NCBI GenBank assembly: GCA_902798755.1
Contig: CADBYC010000015.1
Span: 17,499-81,498 of the forward strand
Reading direction: 5' to 3'
DNA from: an uncultured Ruminococcus sp.
GTDB lineage: Bacteria > Bacillota > Clostridia > Oscillospirales > Acutalibacteraceae
Length of the DNA: 64,000 bases
Positions 17,264-25,483 of the stretch are shown here, piece after piece. The notes beneath the pieces are model-generated. The model ran no database searches. It was given only the letters and a program-made list of their open reading frames with translations, and was not told the origin of the DNA. The stretch's first letter is position 1; each line of letters starts with the position of its first letter. Both the position numbers and the translations under genes were made by a program.

Positions 17264-17292
17264 AACAAAAGCGGCAAGGTCTCCCCTGCCGC
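17264..17292 (-). terminator. Terminator after ilvE
   Basis: GCGGCA/TGCCGC plus GG/CC stem at 17271-17292 followed on the minus strand by TTTTGTTATG. Confidence 0.75.
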
Positions 17293-17314
17293 TGTGTCTT
17301 ATTGACTATTACGA

Positions 17315-18379
17315 TCAAACCTCAACGGTCCAGCCGAATTTGTCCTCGATCTCGCCCCACTGGATACCGGTGACGGTATCGTACAGGTGCTGGGACAGTT
17401 CGCCGATCTCGTTGTTGTTGACGATGTACTTGTGATCCTTGTAGCACAGCTCGCCGATCGGAGAGATGACCGCCGCGGTACCGCAGCCCCATGCCTCCTC
17501 GAGAGTGCCGTCGAGCATAGCGTTGCTGAGCTCTTCTACGGAGAGAAGTCTCTCGGAAACGGTGATACCCTCGCTCGCGAGCAGCTCGATGCAGGACTTA
17601 CGGGTGATACCGGGCAGGATAGAGCCGGTCAGCTTCGGGGTGACGATCTCGCCGCCGATCTTGAACATAACGTTCATCGCGCCGACTTCCTCGATATACT
17701 TGCGCTCTACGCCGTCGAGCCACAGAACCTGAGAATAGCCCTGCTGCTCAGCGCGCTCGCCCGCGCGGTTGGAAGCCGCGTAGTTGCCGCCGCACTTCGC
17801 GTAGCCTGTACCGCCGCGTACCGCACGAACGTCCTGATCCTCGATCATGATCTTGACGGGGTTAAGACCTTCCTTGTAGTAGGAGCCGACAGGAGAAGCG
17901 ATGATGATGAACTCAGCGTTGTGAACAGCGTGAACGCCTAAGCTCTCGTCGTTGCCGAACATGAAGGGGCGCAGGTACAGAGAAGTACCCTTGTCGGACG
18001 GCGTCCAATCCTGCTCCAAGCGGACGAACTCAATGAGCGCTTGCATGAAGTCCTCCTCAGGCATCTGAGGCAGGCAGAGACGCTCGGCAGAGTTATTCAT
18101 ACGGCGGATGTTCTCGATAGGTCTGAAGAGCTGTACCTTGCCGTCAGCGCGGCGATACGCCTTGAGGCCCTCAAAAATCTCGGAGCCGTAGTGCAGAACG
18201 GTGGAAGCGGGATGGATGGACAGGCGCTCGAAGGGCACGATACGGGGATTGTGCCAGCCTTCTTCGCTGTTCCAGCTCCAGCGGAACATGTGGTCGGTGA
18301 AGATCTTACCGAAACCGAGTGCGGAAGAATCGGTAGGCTTCTCCTTCGGATTCGGGTTTAAGGTAACTTTGATATCCAT
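17315..18379 (-). CDS. ilvE: Branched-chain amino acid aminotransferase
   Basis: Fold-type IV PLP aminotransferase that interconverts Val, Leu and Ile with their 2-oxoacids. The 354-residue protein starts MDIKVTLNPNPKEKP and has GFGKIFTDHMF, the GSEIFEGLKAYR segment, YLRPFMFG, KCGGNYAAS (which carries the PLP lysine region) and EEVGAMNVMFKI. It is the long, BCAT2-like type typical of Firmicutes. The frame can be read 27 residues further upstream, but that part comes from a repeat element; AGGAGGAATGTTATT before ATG 18379 fixes the start. It lies downstream of the 2-oxoacid oxidoreductase genes on the same strand, separated by a family B-like repeat. Confidence 0.95.
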   Translation of the reverse strand: MDIKVTLNPNPKEKPTDSSALGFGKIFTDHMFRWSWNSEEGWHNPRIVPFERLSIHPASTVLHYGSEIFEGLKAYRRADGKVQLFRPIENIRRMNNSAERLCLPQMPEEDFMQALIEFVRLEQDWTPSDKGTSLYLRPFMFGNDESLGVHAVHNAEFIIIASPVGSYYKEGLNPVKIMIEDQDVRAVRGGTGYAKCGGNYAASNRAGERAEQQGYSQVLWLDGVERKYIEEVGAMNVMFKIGGEIVTPKLTGSILPGITRKSCIELLASEGITVSERLLSVEELSNAMLDGTLEEAWGCGTAAVISPIGELCYKDHKYIVNNNEIGELSQHLYDTVTGIQWGEIEDKFGWTVEV

Positions 18380-18394
18380 AATAACATTCCTCCT

Positions 18395-18570
18395 ACGTAT
18401 GCCTCCCTTTGGTAAAGGGAGGTGGGCAATTTGCTTGCAAATCGGTCGGAGGGATTGCATATTTGACCGAGCGTCAGCGAGATACCATAATCATTTGGTT
18501 GGTCGCTTCGCTCATTTTGTACAATCCCTCACCCGCTTATGCGGGAGCTCCCTTTACCAAAGGGAGCCTG
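18395..18570. repeat. Family B-like element (CTCCCTTT ends)
   Basis: CTCCCTTTGGTAAAGGGAG at one end and CTCCCTTTACCAAAGGGAG at the other, with GTCGGAGGGATTG and CAATCCCTCAC inside. It starts four bases after the stop of the gamma subunit gene and ends just before the ilvE ribosome site. Confidence 0.8.
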
Positions 18571-18574
18571 AAAC

Positions 18575-19113
18575 TTATCCTTCAAACTCCGCGCCCATCC
18601 GGATCGCCTTGAAGTTGACGTCCTTCATGTTGGCGCGCTTGGCGGGAATGACCTTATCGAGAGCGGCGCGGATCCCCTCCTCGGTATAGTCGCCCGTCTC
18701 TTTGAGGAGCTTACCGACGATGATCATGTTGGCGAGGTTGCCGAGCTTTTCGTCGGAAGCCATCTTGGTAGCGGGTATATAGAACACCTTGACGTCGTCG
18801 CGCTCGACCTTGCGCTCGATCAGGGTGGAATCCGCAAAGATCATGCCGCCCGGAGTGACCTTGCTCTCAAAGCGGTCGAGAGAGGGCAGGTTCATGGCGA
18901 CGAGAATGTCGGGGTTAGAAACGATCGGAGAGCCGACAGGGGTATCGGACACGATGACGGAGCAGGATGCCGTACCGCCGCGCATCTCGGGGCCGTAGGA
19001 CGGCAGCCAACTTACCTGCTTTTCTTCGATCAGGCCCTTGTAAGCGATGAATTTGCCGGCGAAGAGGATACCCTGACCGCCGAAGCCGGAGAACAACATA
19101 TTTTTAGCGCTCA

Positions 19114-19114
<1 letters not shown>
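18575..19114 (-). CDS. 2-oxoacid:ferredoxin oxidoreductase, gamma subunit
   Basis: A 179-residue subunit of the pyruvate/ketoisovalerate oxidoreductase gamma family: [18 protein letters not shown] at the N-terminus, [19 protein letters not shown], and GLLKET-type C-terminus. It completes a heterotetrameric enzyme with the next three genes. Its ATG overlaps the beta-subunit stop by one base (TAATG). The four-gene order delta-alpha-beta-gamma with an IlvE downstream best fits the VOR (3-methyl-2-oxobutanoate) or KOR type. Confidence 0.9.
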
Positions 19115-19871
<757 letters not shown>

Positions 19872-19872
<1 letters not shown>

Positions 19873-20936
19873 TACTTGATACCTCCGTTAACATCTTGGA
19901 TTGCCCTGAGCACCTGCTCGGGATCGGGGATCATACCGCCCGCGCGGTTGCAAAGGGTAACAGGACACTTAGACTCAATGGCGAGCTGTACGTCCTCGAT
20001 CATCTGACCCATGTTCAGCTCGACAGAGATGAACGCCTTCGCGTGCTCCGCGGCTTTCTTGAAGGGAGCCTTCGGGAACGGCCAGAGGGTGATCGGACGG
20101 ATCAGACCTACCTTGATGCCCTGCTTTCTTGCTTCATCGACAGCGTTCTTACTTACGCGCGCGGCAATACCGAACGCGGCGATGACGATATCAGCGTCCT
20201 CGACCTTGTATTCCTCATACATGGTCTCGTTTTCTTCGATGACCTTATAGCGGTCATAGCGCTTGAAGTTCAGCTCCTCGAGCTCCTCGGGAACGAGAGA
20301 GAGGGAGTTGACGATATTGTGCTCACGCTCGAGCTTAGTGCCTGTGGTCGCCCACGGCTTCTCGGGAGCGGGATTGACTTCGAGGTCGTCGATGGAAACA
20401 GGCTCCATCATCTGACCCATGGTACCGTCAGCGAGCACCATCGAGGTCACGCGGTATTTGTCCGCGAGCTCAAAGCCCTTGACGGTCAGCTCAGCCATTT
20501 CCTGGACGGAAGCGGGAGCGAGGACGATCATGTGATAGTCGCCGTGACCGCCGCCGCGGGTGGACTGGAAGTAGTCGGACTGAGAGGGCTGAATGCCGCC
20601 GAGTCCGGGGCCGCCTCTCTGTACGTTGACAACGAGAGCGGGAAGGTCAGAGCCCGCGAGATACGAGATACCCTCGCCCTTCAGAGAAACGCCGGGAGAG
20701 GAAGAAGAAGTCATAACTCTTTTGCCTGCGCTTGCTACGCCGTAGACCATATTGATCGCGGCGATCTCAGACTCAGCCTGCAGGAAGGTACCGCCGATCT
20801 TGGGCATGACCTTAGCCATGTACGCGGCGATCTCGGTCTGAGGGGTGATCGGATAACCGAAGTAATGCATGCAGCCTGCCTTGATAGCGGCGGCGGCGAT
20901 CGCTTCGTTACCCTTCATCAAAATCTTATCTGCCAT
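19872..20936 (-). CDS. vorB: 2-oxoacid:ferredoxin oxidoreductase, alpha subunit (VorB type)
   Basis: The 354-residue alpha subunit contains the pyrimidine-binding domain (GCMHYFGYPITPQTE, QAESEIAAINMVYG, MTSSSSPGVSLKGEG) and the transketolase C-terminal-like domain (GLIRPITLWPFP, ELNMGQMIEDV). Length and motifs are those of proteins named VorB, 3-methyl-2-oxobutanoate oxidoreductase. Substrate choice between branched 2-oxoacids and 2-oxoglutarate cannot be proven by eye; the ilvE neighbour favours branched acids. It starts nine bases after the ferredoxin gene and overlaps the beta subunit by one base. Confidence 0.9.
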
Positions 20937-20945
20937 CGTTTTTCA

Positions 20946-21152
20946 TCACCTTTCTACCTTGATAATGCAGTCGGGGCACATCATATAGCAGGACGCGCAG
21001 CCGATACATTCACTCATATCGGTGCACTCTACGGGGTGATGACCCTTCTTGTTGATCTTGTCTGTGGCGATCTGCAAAATCCCCTTGGGGCAAGCGTCCA
21101 CACACAGCGCGCAACCTTTACAGTTGTCGGTCTTGAATGTCAGTTTTGCCAT
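20946..21152 (-). CDS. 2-oxoacid oxidoreductase delta subunit (2x[4Fe-4S] ferredoxin)
   Basis: A 68-residue ferredoxin with two cluster motifs, CKGCALCVDACPKG and CIGCASCYMMCPDC. It is the electron-transfer subunit of the oxidoreductase that follows. An upstream in-frame ATG at 21158 is two codons away, but GAAGGGAAAATGTAT spacing favours ATG 21152 (MAKLTFKTDNCKGC). It is the first gene of the four-gene operon. Confidence 0.92.
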   Translation of the reverse strand: MAKLTFKTDNCKGCALCVDACPKGILQIATDKINKKGHHPVECTDMSECIGCASCYMMCPDCIIKVER

Positions 21153-21236
21153 ATACATTTTCCCTTCTTTATCATAATGTATTATTATGTATATCTATTT
21201 CGCTTGAAATGTTCCCTTTGAGTCATAGATAGCAAG

Positions 21237-21375
21237 AAAACGCTTCCGTAGGGATGACCATTGGTCATCCGAGAATGACGGACGCTTCCGCTATCGAAAG
21301 CCATAGATAGGAGGACAGGTCATAGCCATACGGACGATCAATGATCGTCCCTACGACAACGTATCCTGTGCTTCG
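21237..21375. repeat. Family C repeats
   Basis: Two related modules: GTAGGGATGACCATTGGTCA with CGAGAATGACGG, and GGACGATCAATGATCGTCC followed by CTACGAC. A third copy is at the right edge of the window (63905-64000). They fill the gap before the oxidoreductase operon promoter. Confidence 0.65.
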
Positions 21376-21407
21376 CTCTAACGTTGAACTAAAAACTTTA
21401 AAGGCTT

Positions 21408-22070
21408 TTATATCGGCTTCTTCTGGAGCTTCAAGCGGAATAATGGGCTGATTTTATCCTTCAGTTCATCGTAAAGATGTGTTTCGACGGTGGTGAGCAC
21501 TACGGGCAGGCCCGAAAGCTCGGAAACTTCCTGAGCGTACTTCACAGAGGAAAGAACGTCCTGAGCGTCGGTCTCCCCCGCCAGATTCGAATTGTTGATG
21601 ATTCCCGTGAACGGGATACCGCACGCCCACTCGATCTCGCGCATGACCTCGATGGTGGACTCAGCGTCGGGAGTCAGCGGACGGAATTTGTTGACAACCA
21701 TCAGCATTTCGTAGTCGTTCTCATTTTTAATCGCGTCGCGCAATCTGCCCAGCGCGTAAGCGCCCCTGTCGTCGCCGCCGATATCCATGATGACCGATAA
21801 GCTCCTGTCGTCGGTGATCGAATACAGGTCGGCGGGCATGGACGGCAGATCGACGTTGGAGGACGCGAAGTCCGAGCAGATCAGACGGATGTTATGCTCT
21901 TTGAATTCATCCTCGCTGTCCTTAGAACGGAAATAGGGATTGACGATATCGAGGTCGGCGATCGCAACATTGTCCCGCTTTTTGGCGAGATCAAGCGCCA
22001 TGTTGACGGCGATATTGGTCTTTCCCGAGCCGTAGTGACCGCAGAGTATGGTCAGACGTTTGTAGGTCAT
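21408..22070 (-). CDS. P-loop ATPase of the CobQ/MinD/ParA type
   Basis: A 220-residue protein beginning MTYKRLTILCGHYGSGKTN, a deviant Walker A motif of the SIMIBI class, followed by ADLDIVNPYFRS and MDIGGDDRGAYALG. Proteins like this often travel with VOR/KOR operons in Clostridia; their role is not established (maturation or metal/cluster handling would be guesses). The frame runs 63 residues further upstream, but that part is encoded by a repeat; GGAGGTTTTA before ATG 22070 sets the start. It lies between the XRE-cupin ligase and the oxidoreductase genes on the same strand. Confidence 0.82.
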   Translation of the reverse strand: MTYKRLTILCGHYGSGKTNIAVNMALDLAKKRDNVAIADLDIVNPYFRSKDSEDEFKEHNIRLICSDFASSNVDLPSMPADLYSITDDRSLSVIMDIGGDDRGAYALGRLRDAIKNENDYEMLMVVNKFRPLTPDAESTIEVMREIEWACGIPFTGIINNSNLAGETDAQDVLSSVKYAQEVSELSGLPVVLTTVETHLYDELKDKISPLFRLKLQKKPI

Positions 22071-22081
22071 TAAAACCTCCG

Positions 22082-22262
22082 GATTTTGAAGTTGAAAGTT
22101 GACAGTTGAAAGTGGAAAATTGTGGGAAACGCTTCGCGTTTTGAAGTTGACAGTTGAAAGTTGAAAGTGGAAAATTGTGGGAAACGCTCGCGTTTTGATT
22201 GATATGGAATTCATTTGAGGGCGAAGCCCTCCCTTAACTTTCCACTTTCCACTTTCCATTTT
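22082..22262. repeat. Family E repeat (GAAAGTTGAAAGTGG type)
   Basis: A direct duplication containing GACAGTTGAAAG, GGAAAATTGTGGGAAACGC and CGCGTTTTGA; a CTTTCCACTTTCCAC run closes it next to the ligase stop codon. The duplicated unit is about 60 bp. Confidence 0.7.
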
Positions 22263-22265
22263 CCA

Positions 22266-24554
22266 CTATAAAAGGTTTCTCTGTATCTTGCCGCTGGTGG
22301 TCTTGGGCAGGGATTCGCGGAAAACGACGATACGCGGGTACTTATACGGAGCGGTGTGGGTCTTGACGTAGTCCTGGATCTCCTTCTTCAGCTCGTCGGT
22401 AGGCTCAGTACCCTTGACGAGCACGATGGAAGCCTTGACGACCTGACCGCGCACGGGGTCGGGAGCGGCGGATACGCCGCATTCGAGTACGTAAGGCAGC
22501 TCCATGATGACCGATTCGATCTCGAACGGTCCGATACGGTAGCCTGACGATTTGATAACGTCGTCAGCTCTGCCGACATACCAGAAGAAGCCGTCCTCGT
22601 CACGCCACGCAAGGTCGCCCGTGTGGTAGTAACCGTTGCGCCAGTTCTTGCGGGTGGAATCGACGTCGTTGTAGTAGTACATCGCCAGACCGCACGGCAT
22701 ACCCTCTGAAATGTTGATACAGATCTCGCCGGGCTCGCCGTCGGGAACGTCGTTGCCATCCTTGTCGATAAGGTGGATATCATAGATCGGAGAGGGCTTG
22801 CCCATCGAGCCGATCTTATGCGGAGCGCCGATCATGTTGCAGATGATGACGGCGGTCTCGGTCTGACCGAAGCCCTCCATGATCTGCAGTCCCGTCAGCT
22901 TCTCAAACTGGTTATATACCTCGGGGTTCAATGCTTCGCCCGCGGTGGTCATGCGCTTGACGGAGGAGAAATCGTACTTAGAGATATCCTCCTTGATCAT
23001 CATACGCAGCATGGTAGGCGGCGCGCAGAAGGTGGTGATATGATACTTTGCGAACATAGGCAGGATATCGTCGGCGTGGAAGCGGTCGAAATCATAGACG
23101 AACATCGGCGCTTCACAGAACCACTGACCGTACAGCTTGCCCCATGCCGCCTTCGCCCAGCCTGTGTCGGAGATGGTGAAGTGCAGACCGTCGGGGTCGA
23201 CGTTGTGCCAGAAGTGAGCGGTCATGAAGTGACCCAGCGCTAATTTATAGCTGTGGGCGGCGATCTTCGGATAGCCCGAGGTGCCCGAGGTGAAGTACAT
23301 GAGCATGATATCGTCGCCGCAGGGAGTGCTCTCCTTGCGCTCAAAGTGTGAGGAGAAGAGCTTGTACTCTTCGTCAAAGTTGCGCCAGCCCTCGCGCACG
23401 CCGTTGACCATGATGCGCTTTAACTGCGGATAATTCTCCATCGCTTTCTCGACCTCTTCGGCGGAGTAGCCGTCGCCCGTGCAAATGATTGCGGACACGC
23501 CCGCCGCCTTGAAGCGGTATTCAAGGTCGTGGGACTGGAGCTGGTTGGTCGCGGGGATCGCGATCGCGCCGAGCTTGTGCAGACCGATGATCGCGAACCA
23601 GAACTGATAGTGGCGCTTTAAGATCAGCATGACGCGGTCGCCCTTGCGGATACCTAAGCTCTTGAAGTAGTTCGCGCACTGGCAGGAAGCGTGGCGAATA
23701 TCGGTGAAGGTGAAGCGGCGCTCGGTCTTGTCGCCCGCGACATGGATCATCGCCAGCTTCTCGGGATCTTTATAGGAAATGGCGTCGATGACGTCATAGC
23801 CGAAGTTGAATTTCTCGGTATTCTTAAAGGTGACCTTGGTGGGCGTACCGTTTTCGTTGACCTCATAATCGACGAACTTCTTCCAGACGCGCTCCTTGGT
23901 GTCGGTGTTCTCGACCTTCTTGGGAGCGATCGCCTTGGTGTGAGTCAGCTCGGGGATCGGCTCGCCCTTGGGATTGAGGACGATGGCGTAGAAGATACAG
24001 TCCTCTTCGCCGACCGCCATCTCGCCGTGGGGAGTGTTGGAGTCGAAGTAGATGGTATCACCGGGGCCTAAGATCTCCTTATGATCGCCGACCTGTACCA
24101 TAAGCTGACCCTCGATGACGATGTCGATCTCCTGACCGTCGTGGGTCGTCAGCTCCATGGGCTTGTTCTGCGCCTCGGGGTTGTATTTGCTCTTGACGTA
24201 GAGCGGCTCCGCGATACGGTTCTGGAAGGCGTAGGCGAGGTTATAATAGGTCATGCCGTGCGCCTGGCTCACCTTCTGCCCTGCCCCTCTGCGGGTCACG
24301 GTGTAGGATTTCAGGTTCGGAGAGATACCCTCGATGATCTCGGTGACGTTGACGTTCAGCGCCTGAGAGACCAGATAGATGAAGGCGAAGTTCAAGTCCT
24401 GCTCGCCCGATTCACAGGCGATGTACTCCTCCTCGGTGACGTCGGTAAACGCCGCCATCTCAGCGACAGTCTTGCCCTCAAGCTCTCGAAGCTCTCGGAT
24501 ACGCGCCGCCATCTCCTTTATTTTGGTGTCCAAAGCAGTCGTTTTGTTTTCCAT
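22266..24554 (-). CDS. XRE-HTH + cupin + AMP-forming acyl-CoA synthetase fusion (paralogue 1)
   Basis: A 762-residue three-part protein. Residues 10-75 form an XRE-type helix-turn-helix (IRELRELEGKTVAEMAA...). Residues 110-195 form a cupin (HDGQEIDIVIEGQLMV, GPGDTIYFDSNTPHGE). From about 230 on it is a medium-chain-type acyl-CoA synthetase: YFTSGTSGYPK near 423, GFGQTETAV, GRADDVIKSSGYRIGPFE, and the catalytic Lys in KTTSGKIQRN. Upstream in-frame ATGs exist; GAGGTTATGTGT before ATG 24554 is the best start. T-box leader 2 precedes it. The HTH-cupin half resembles PuuR-like regulators, so the protein might bind DNA or sense a ligand as well as activate an acid. Substrate unknown; branched short-chain acids are inferred. 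Confidence 0.9.
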   Translation of the reverse strand: MENKTTALDTKIKEMAARIRELRELEGKTVAEMAAFTDVTEEEYIACESGEQDLNFAFIYLVSQALNVNVTEIIEGISPNLKSYTVTRRGAGQKVSQAHGMTYYNLAYAFQNRIAEPLYVKSKYNPEAQNKPMELTTHDGQEIDIVIEGQLMVQVGDHKEILGPGDTIYFDSNTPHGEMAVGEEDCIFYAIVLNPKGEPIPELTHTKAIAPKKVENTDTKERVWKKFVDYEVNENGTPTKVTFKNTEKFNFGYDVIDAISYKDPEKLAMIHVAGDKTERRFTFTDIRHASCQCANYFKSLGIRKGDRVMLILKRHYQFWFAIIGLHKLGAIAIPATNQLQSHDLEYRFKAAGVSAIICTGDGYSAEEVEKAMENYPQLKRIMVNGVREGWRNFDEEYKLFSSHFERKESTPCGDDIMLMYFTSGTSGYPKIAAHSYKLALGHFMTAHFWHNVDPDGLHFTISDTGWAKAAWGKLYGQWFCEAPMFVYDFDRFHADDILPMFAKYHITTFCAPPTMLRMMIKEDISKYDFSSVKRMTTAGEALNPEVYNQFEKLTGLQIMEGFGQTETAVIICNMIGAPHKIGSMGKPSPIYDIHLIDKDGNDVPDGEPGEICINISEGMPCGLAMYYYNDVDSTRKNWRNGYYHTGDLAWRDEDGFFWYVGRADDVIKSSGYRIGPFEIESVIMELPYVLECGVSAAPDPVRGQVVKASIVLVKGTEPTDELKKEIQDYVKTHTAPYKYPRIVVFRESLPKTTSGKIQRNLL

Positions 24555-24624
24555 ACACATAACCTCATTCTGAAATTCGGGATCGGGGCTCTGAACAATG
24601 AACGCTGTTATCATCATACGAACG

Positions 24625-24679
24625 AGTGCGGGCAACGCCCGCCATTCGTTATTCACTATTCATTATTCATTCTTCAGTC
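24625..24679. repeat. ATTCATTATTCATT low-complexity repeat
   Basis: GGGCAACGCCCGCCATTCGT then TTATTCACTATTCATTATTC. The same run with GGGCAGCGCCCTCCCGC occurs at 16751-16799 after T-box 1, also between a T-box terminator and the start codon. Confidence 0.6.
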
Positions 24680-24688
24680 ACACAAGAA

Positions 24689-25105
24689 AGCGCCCATCCC
24701 AAAGTAATAACTTTGAGACGAGCGCATAACACCCGCGGTACCACTCAAATTGCAGGCTGATATCTCAGCACTGCCTCTCTCAGGGTCTATCTCTATCAAT
24801 CGTCATTGCGAGGCATCTATGCCGCGGCAATCTCAACCGATTATTACGTACAATCGTCATTGCGAGGCATTTATGCCGTGGCAATCTCAACCGATTATTA
24901 CGTAATGACAATTGATATTCTAACCCCCAGACATTCACGCAGTCATCACGAGGGAGGTCTAATCATATCGTAGGATACTTTCTTCTCCCCGGCTCAGAAG
25001 CTACAAACACGGAATCCATCACAGAAGCTCGCACCGACCGCTTCTTCTCTGAGTGATGAGAGGACCGCGCCCTCTTCGTCATAGCCTTTATCTCGTCTAA
25101 TGTTA
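24689..25105 (-). promoter_or_regulatory. T-box leader 2
   Basis: Minus strand: GACGAAGA stem I start, AGAGAAGAAGCGGTCGGTGC distal loop, GAGCCGG, the T-box GAGTGGTACCGCGGG at 24732-24746 and a terminator with GGGCGC and T-rich tail (24689-24726). The specifier, six bases before GAGCC, reads GUA (Val) at 25002-25004; UGU or UUU are other possible frames. It controls the XRE-cupin ligase at 22266-24554. Two tandem family A copies sit in the middle. Confidence 0.88.
24796..24902. repeat. Two tandem family A elements inside T-box 2
   Basis: TCGTCATTGCGAGGCATCTA and TCGTCATTGCGAGGCATTTA each end in GGCAATCTCAACCGATTATT. The two copies differ at a few positions and lie head to tail between the GGGGTTAGA and AGACCC arms of the leader. 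Confidence 0.85.
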
Positions 25106-25199
25106 TCACATTATTCGCAGTTTGTCAATATTTATTTAGCGTATGCTGTAGCAAGCTGTAGTAAGCGCCGTTGCTAACGCATATATCAGCCTACTATAT

Positions 25200-25470
25200 C
25201 TTCCTAATTCCTAACGCCTAACTCCTAAGTAAATACTGATTAATTACTATGTCATTGCGAGGGCTTTAGCCCGTGGCAATCCCACAAAGAGAGAATCCGA
25301 CGTTTCTGTCCCTATTTGTTGAGGAGTTGTCCAAATGCAACAGCGCAGGGGGAGCGTAGCGATTGGCTAAGCGCCACTACTGGGATTCCCACGGTCGCTA
25401 AGTCGCTCCCTCGGAATGACAGCGAAAATGCAAACTGCATTAATCAGTATTTACCTAACTCCTAACTAAA
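25200..25470. repeat. Cluster of family A and CCTAACTCC repeats
   Basis: 25203-25228 and 25450-25468 carry CCTAACTCCTAA-type runs. 25250-25284 is a family A element (GTCATTGCGAGGGCTTTAG, GTGGCAATCCCAC). 25378-25425 is a diverged, inverted one (GGGATTCCCACG, CCTCGGAATGACAGCG). No gene is visible between T-box 2 and the second ligase. Confidence 0.65.
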
Positions 25471-25483
25471 AGAGCCGCGCGTC

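Noticed and set aside
18380-18460. 27-residue N-terminal extension of IlvE
   Set aside because: Encoded by the family B-like repeat; the AGGAGG site lies between it and ATG 18379.
21153-21407. A T-box or other riboswitch before the 2-oxoacid oxidoreductase operon
   Set aside because: No GGTACCGCG T-box or other conserved core; the gap is family C repeats and AT-rich promoter sequence.
22071-22259. 63-residue extension of the P-loop ATPase
   Set aside because: Encoded by the family E repeat; GGAGG before ATG 22070 marks the true start.
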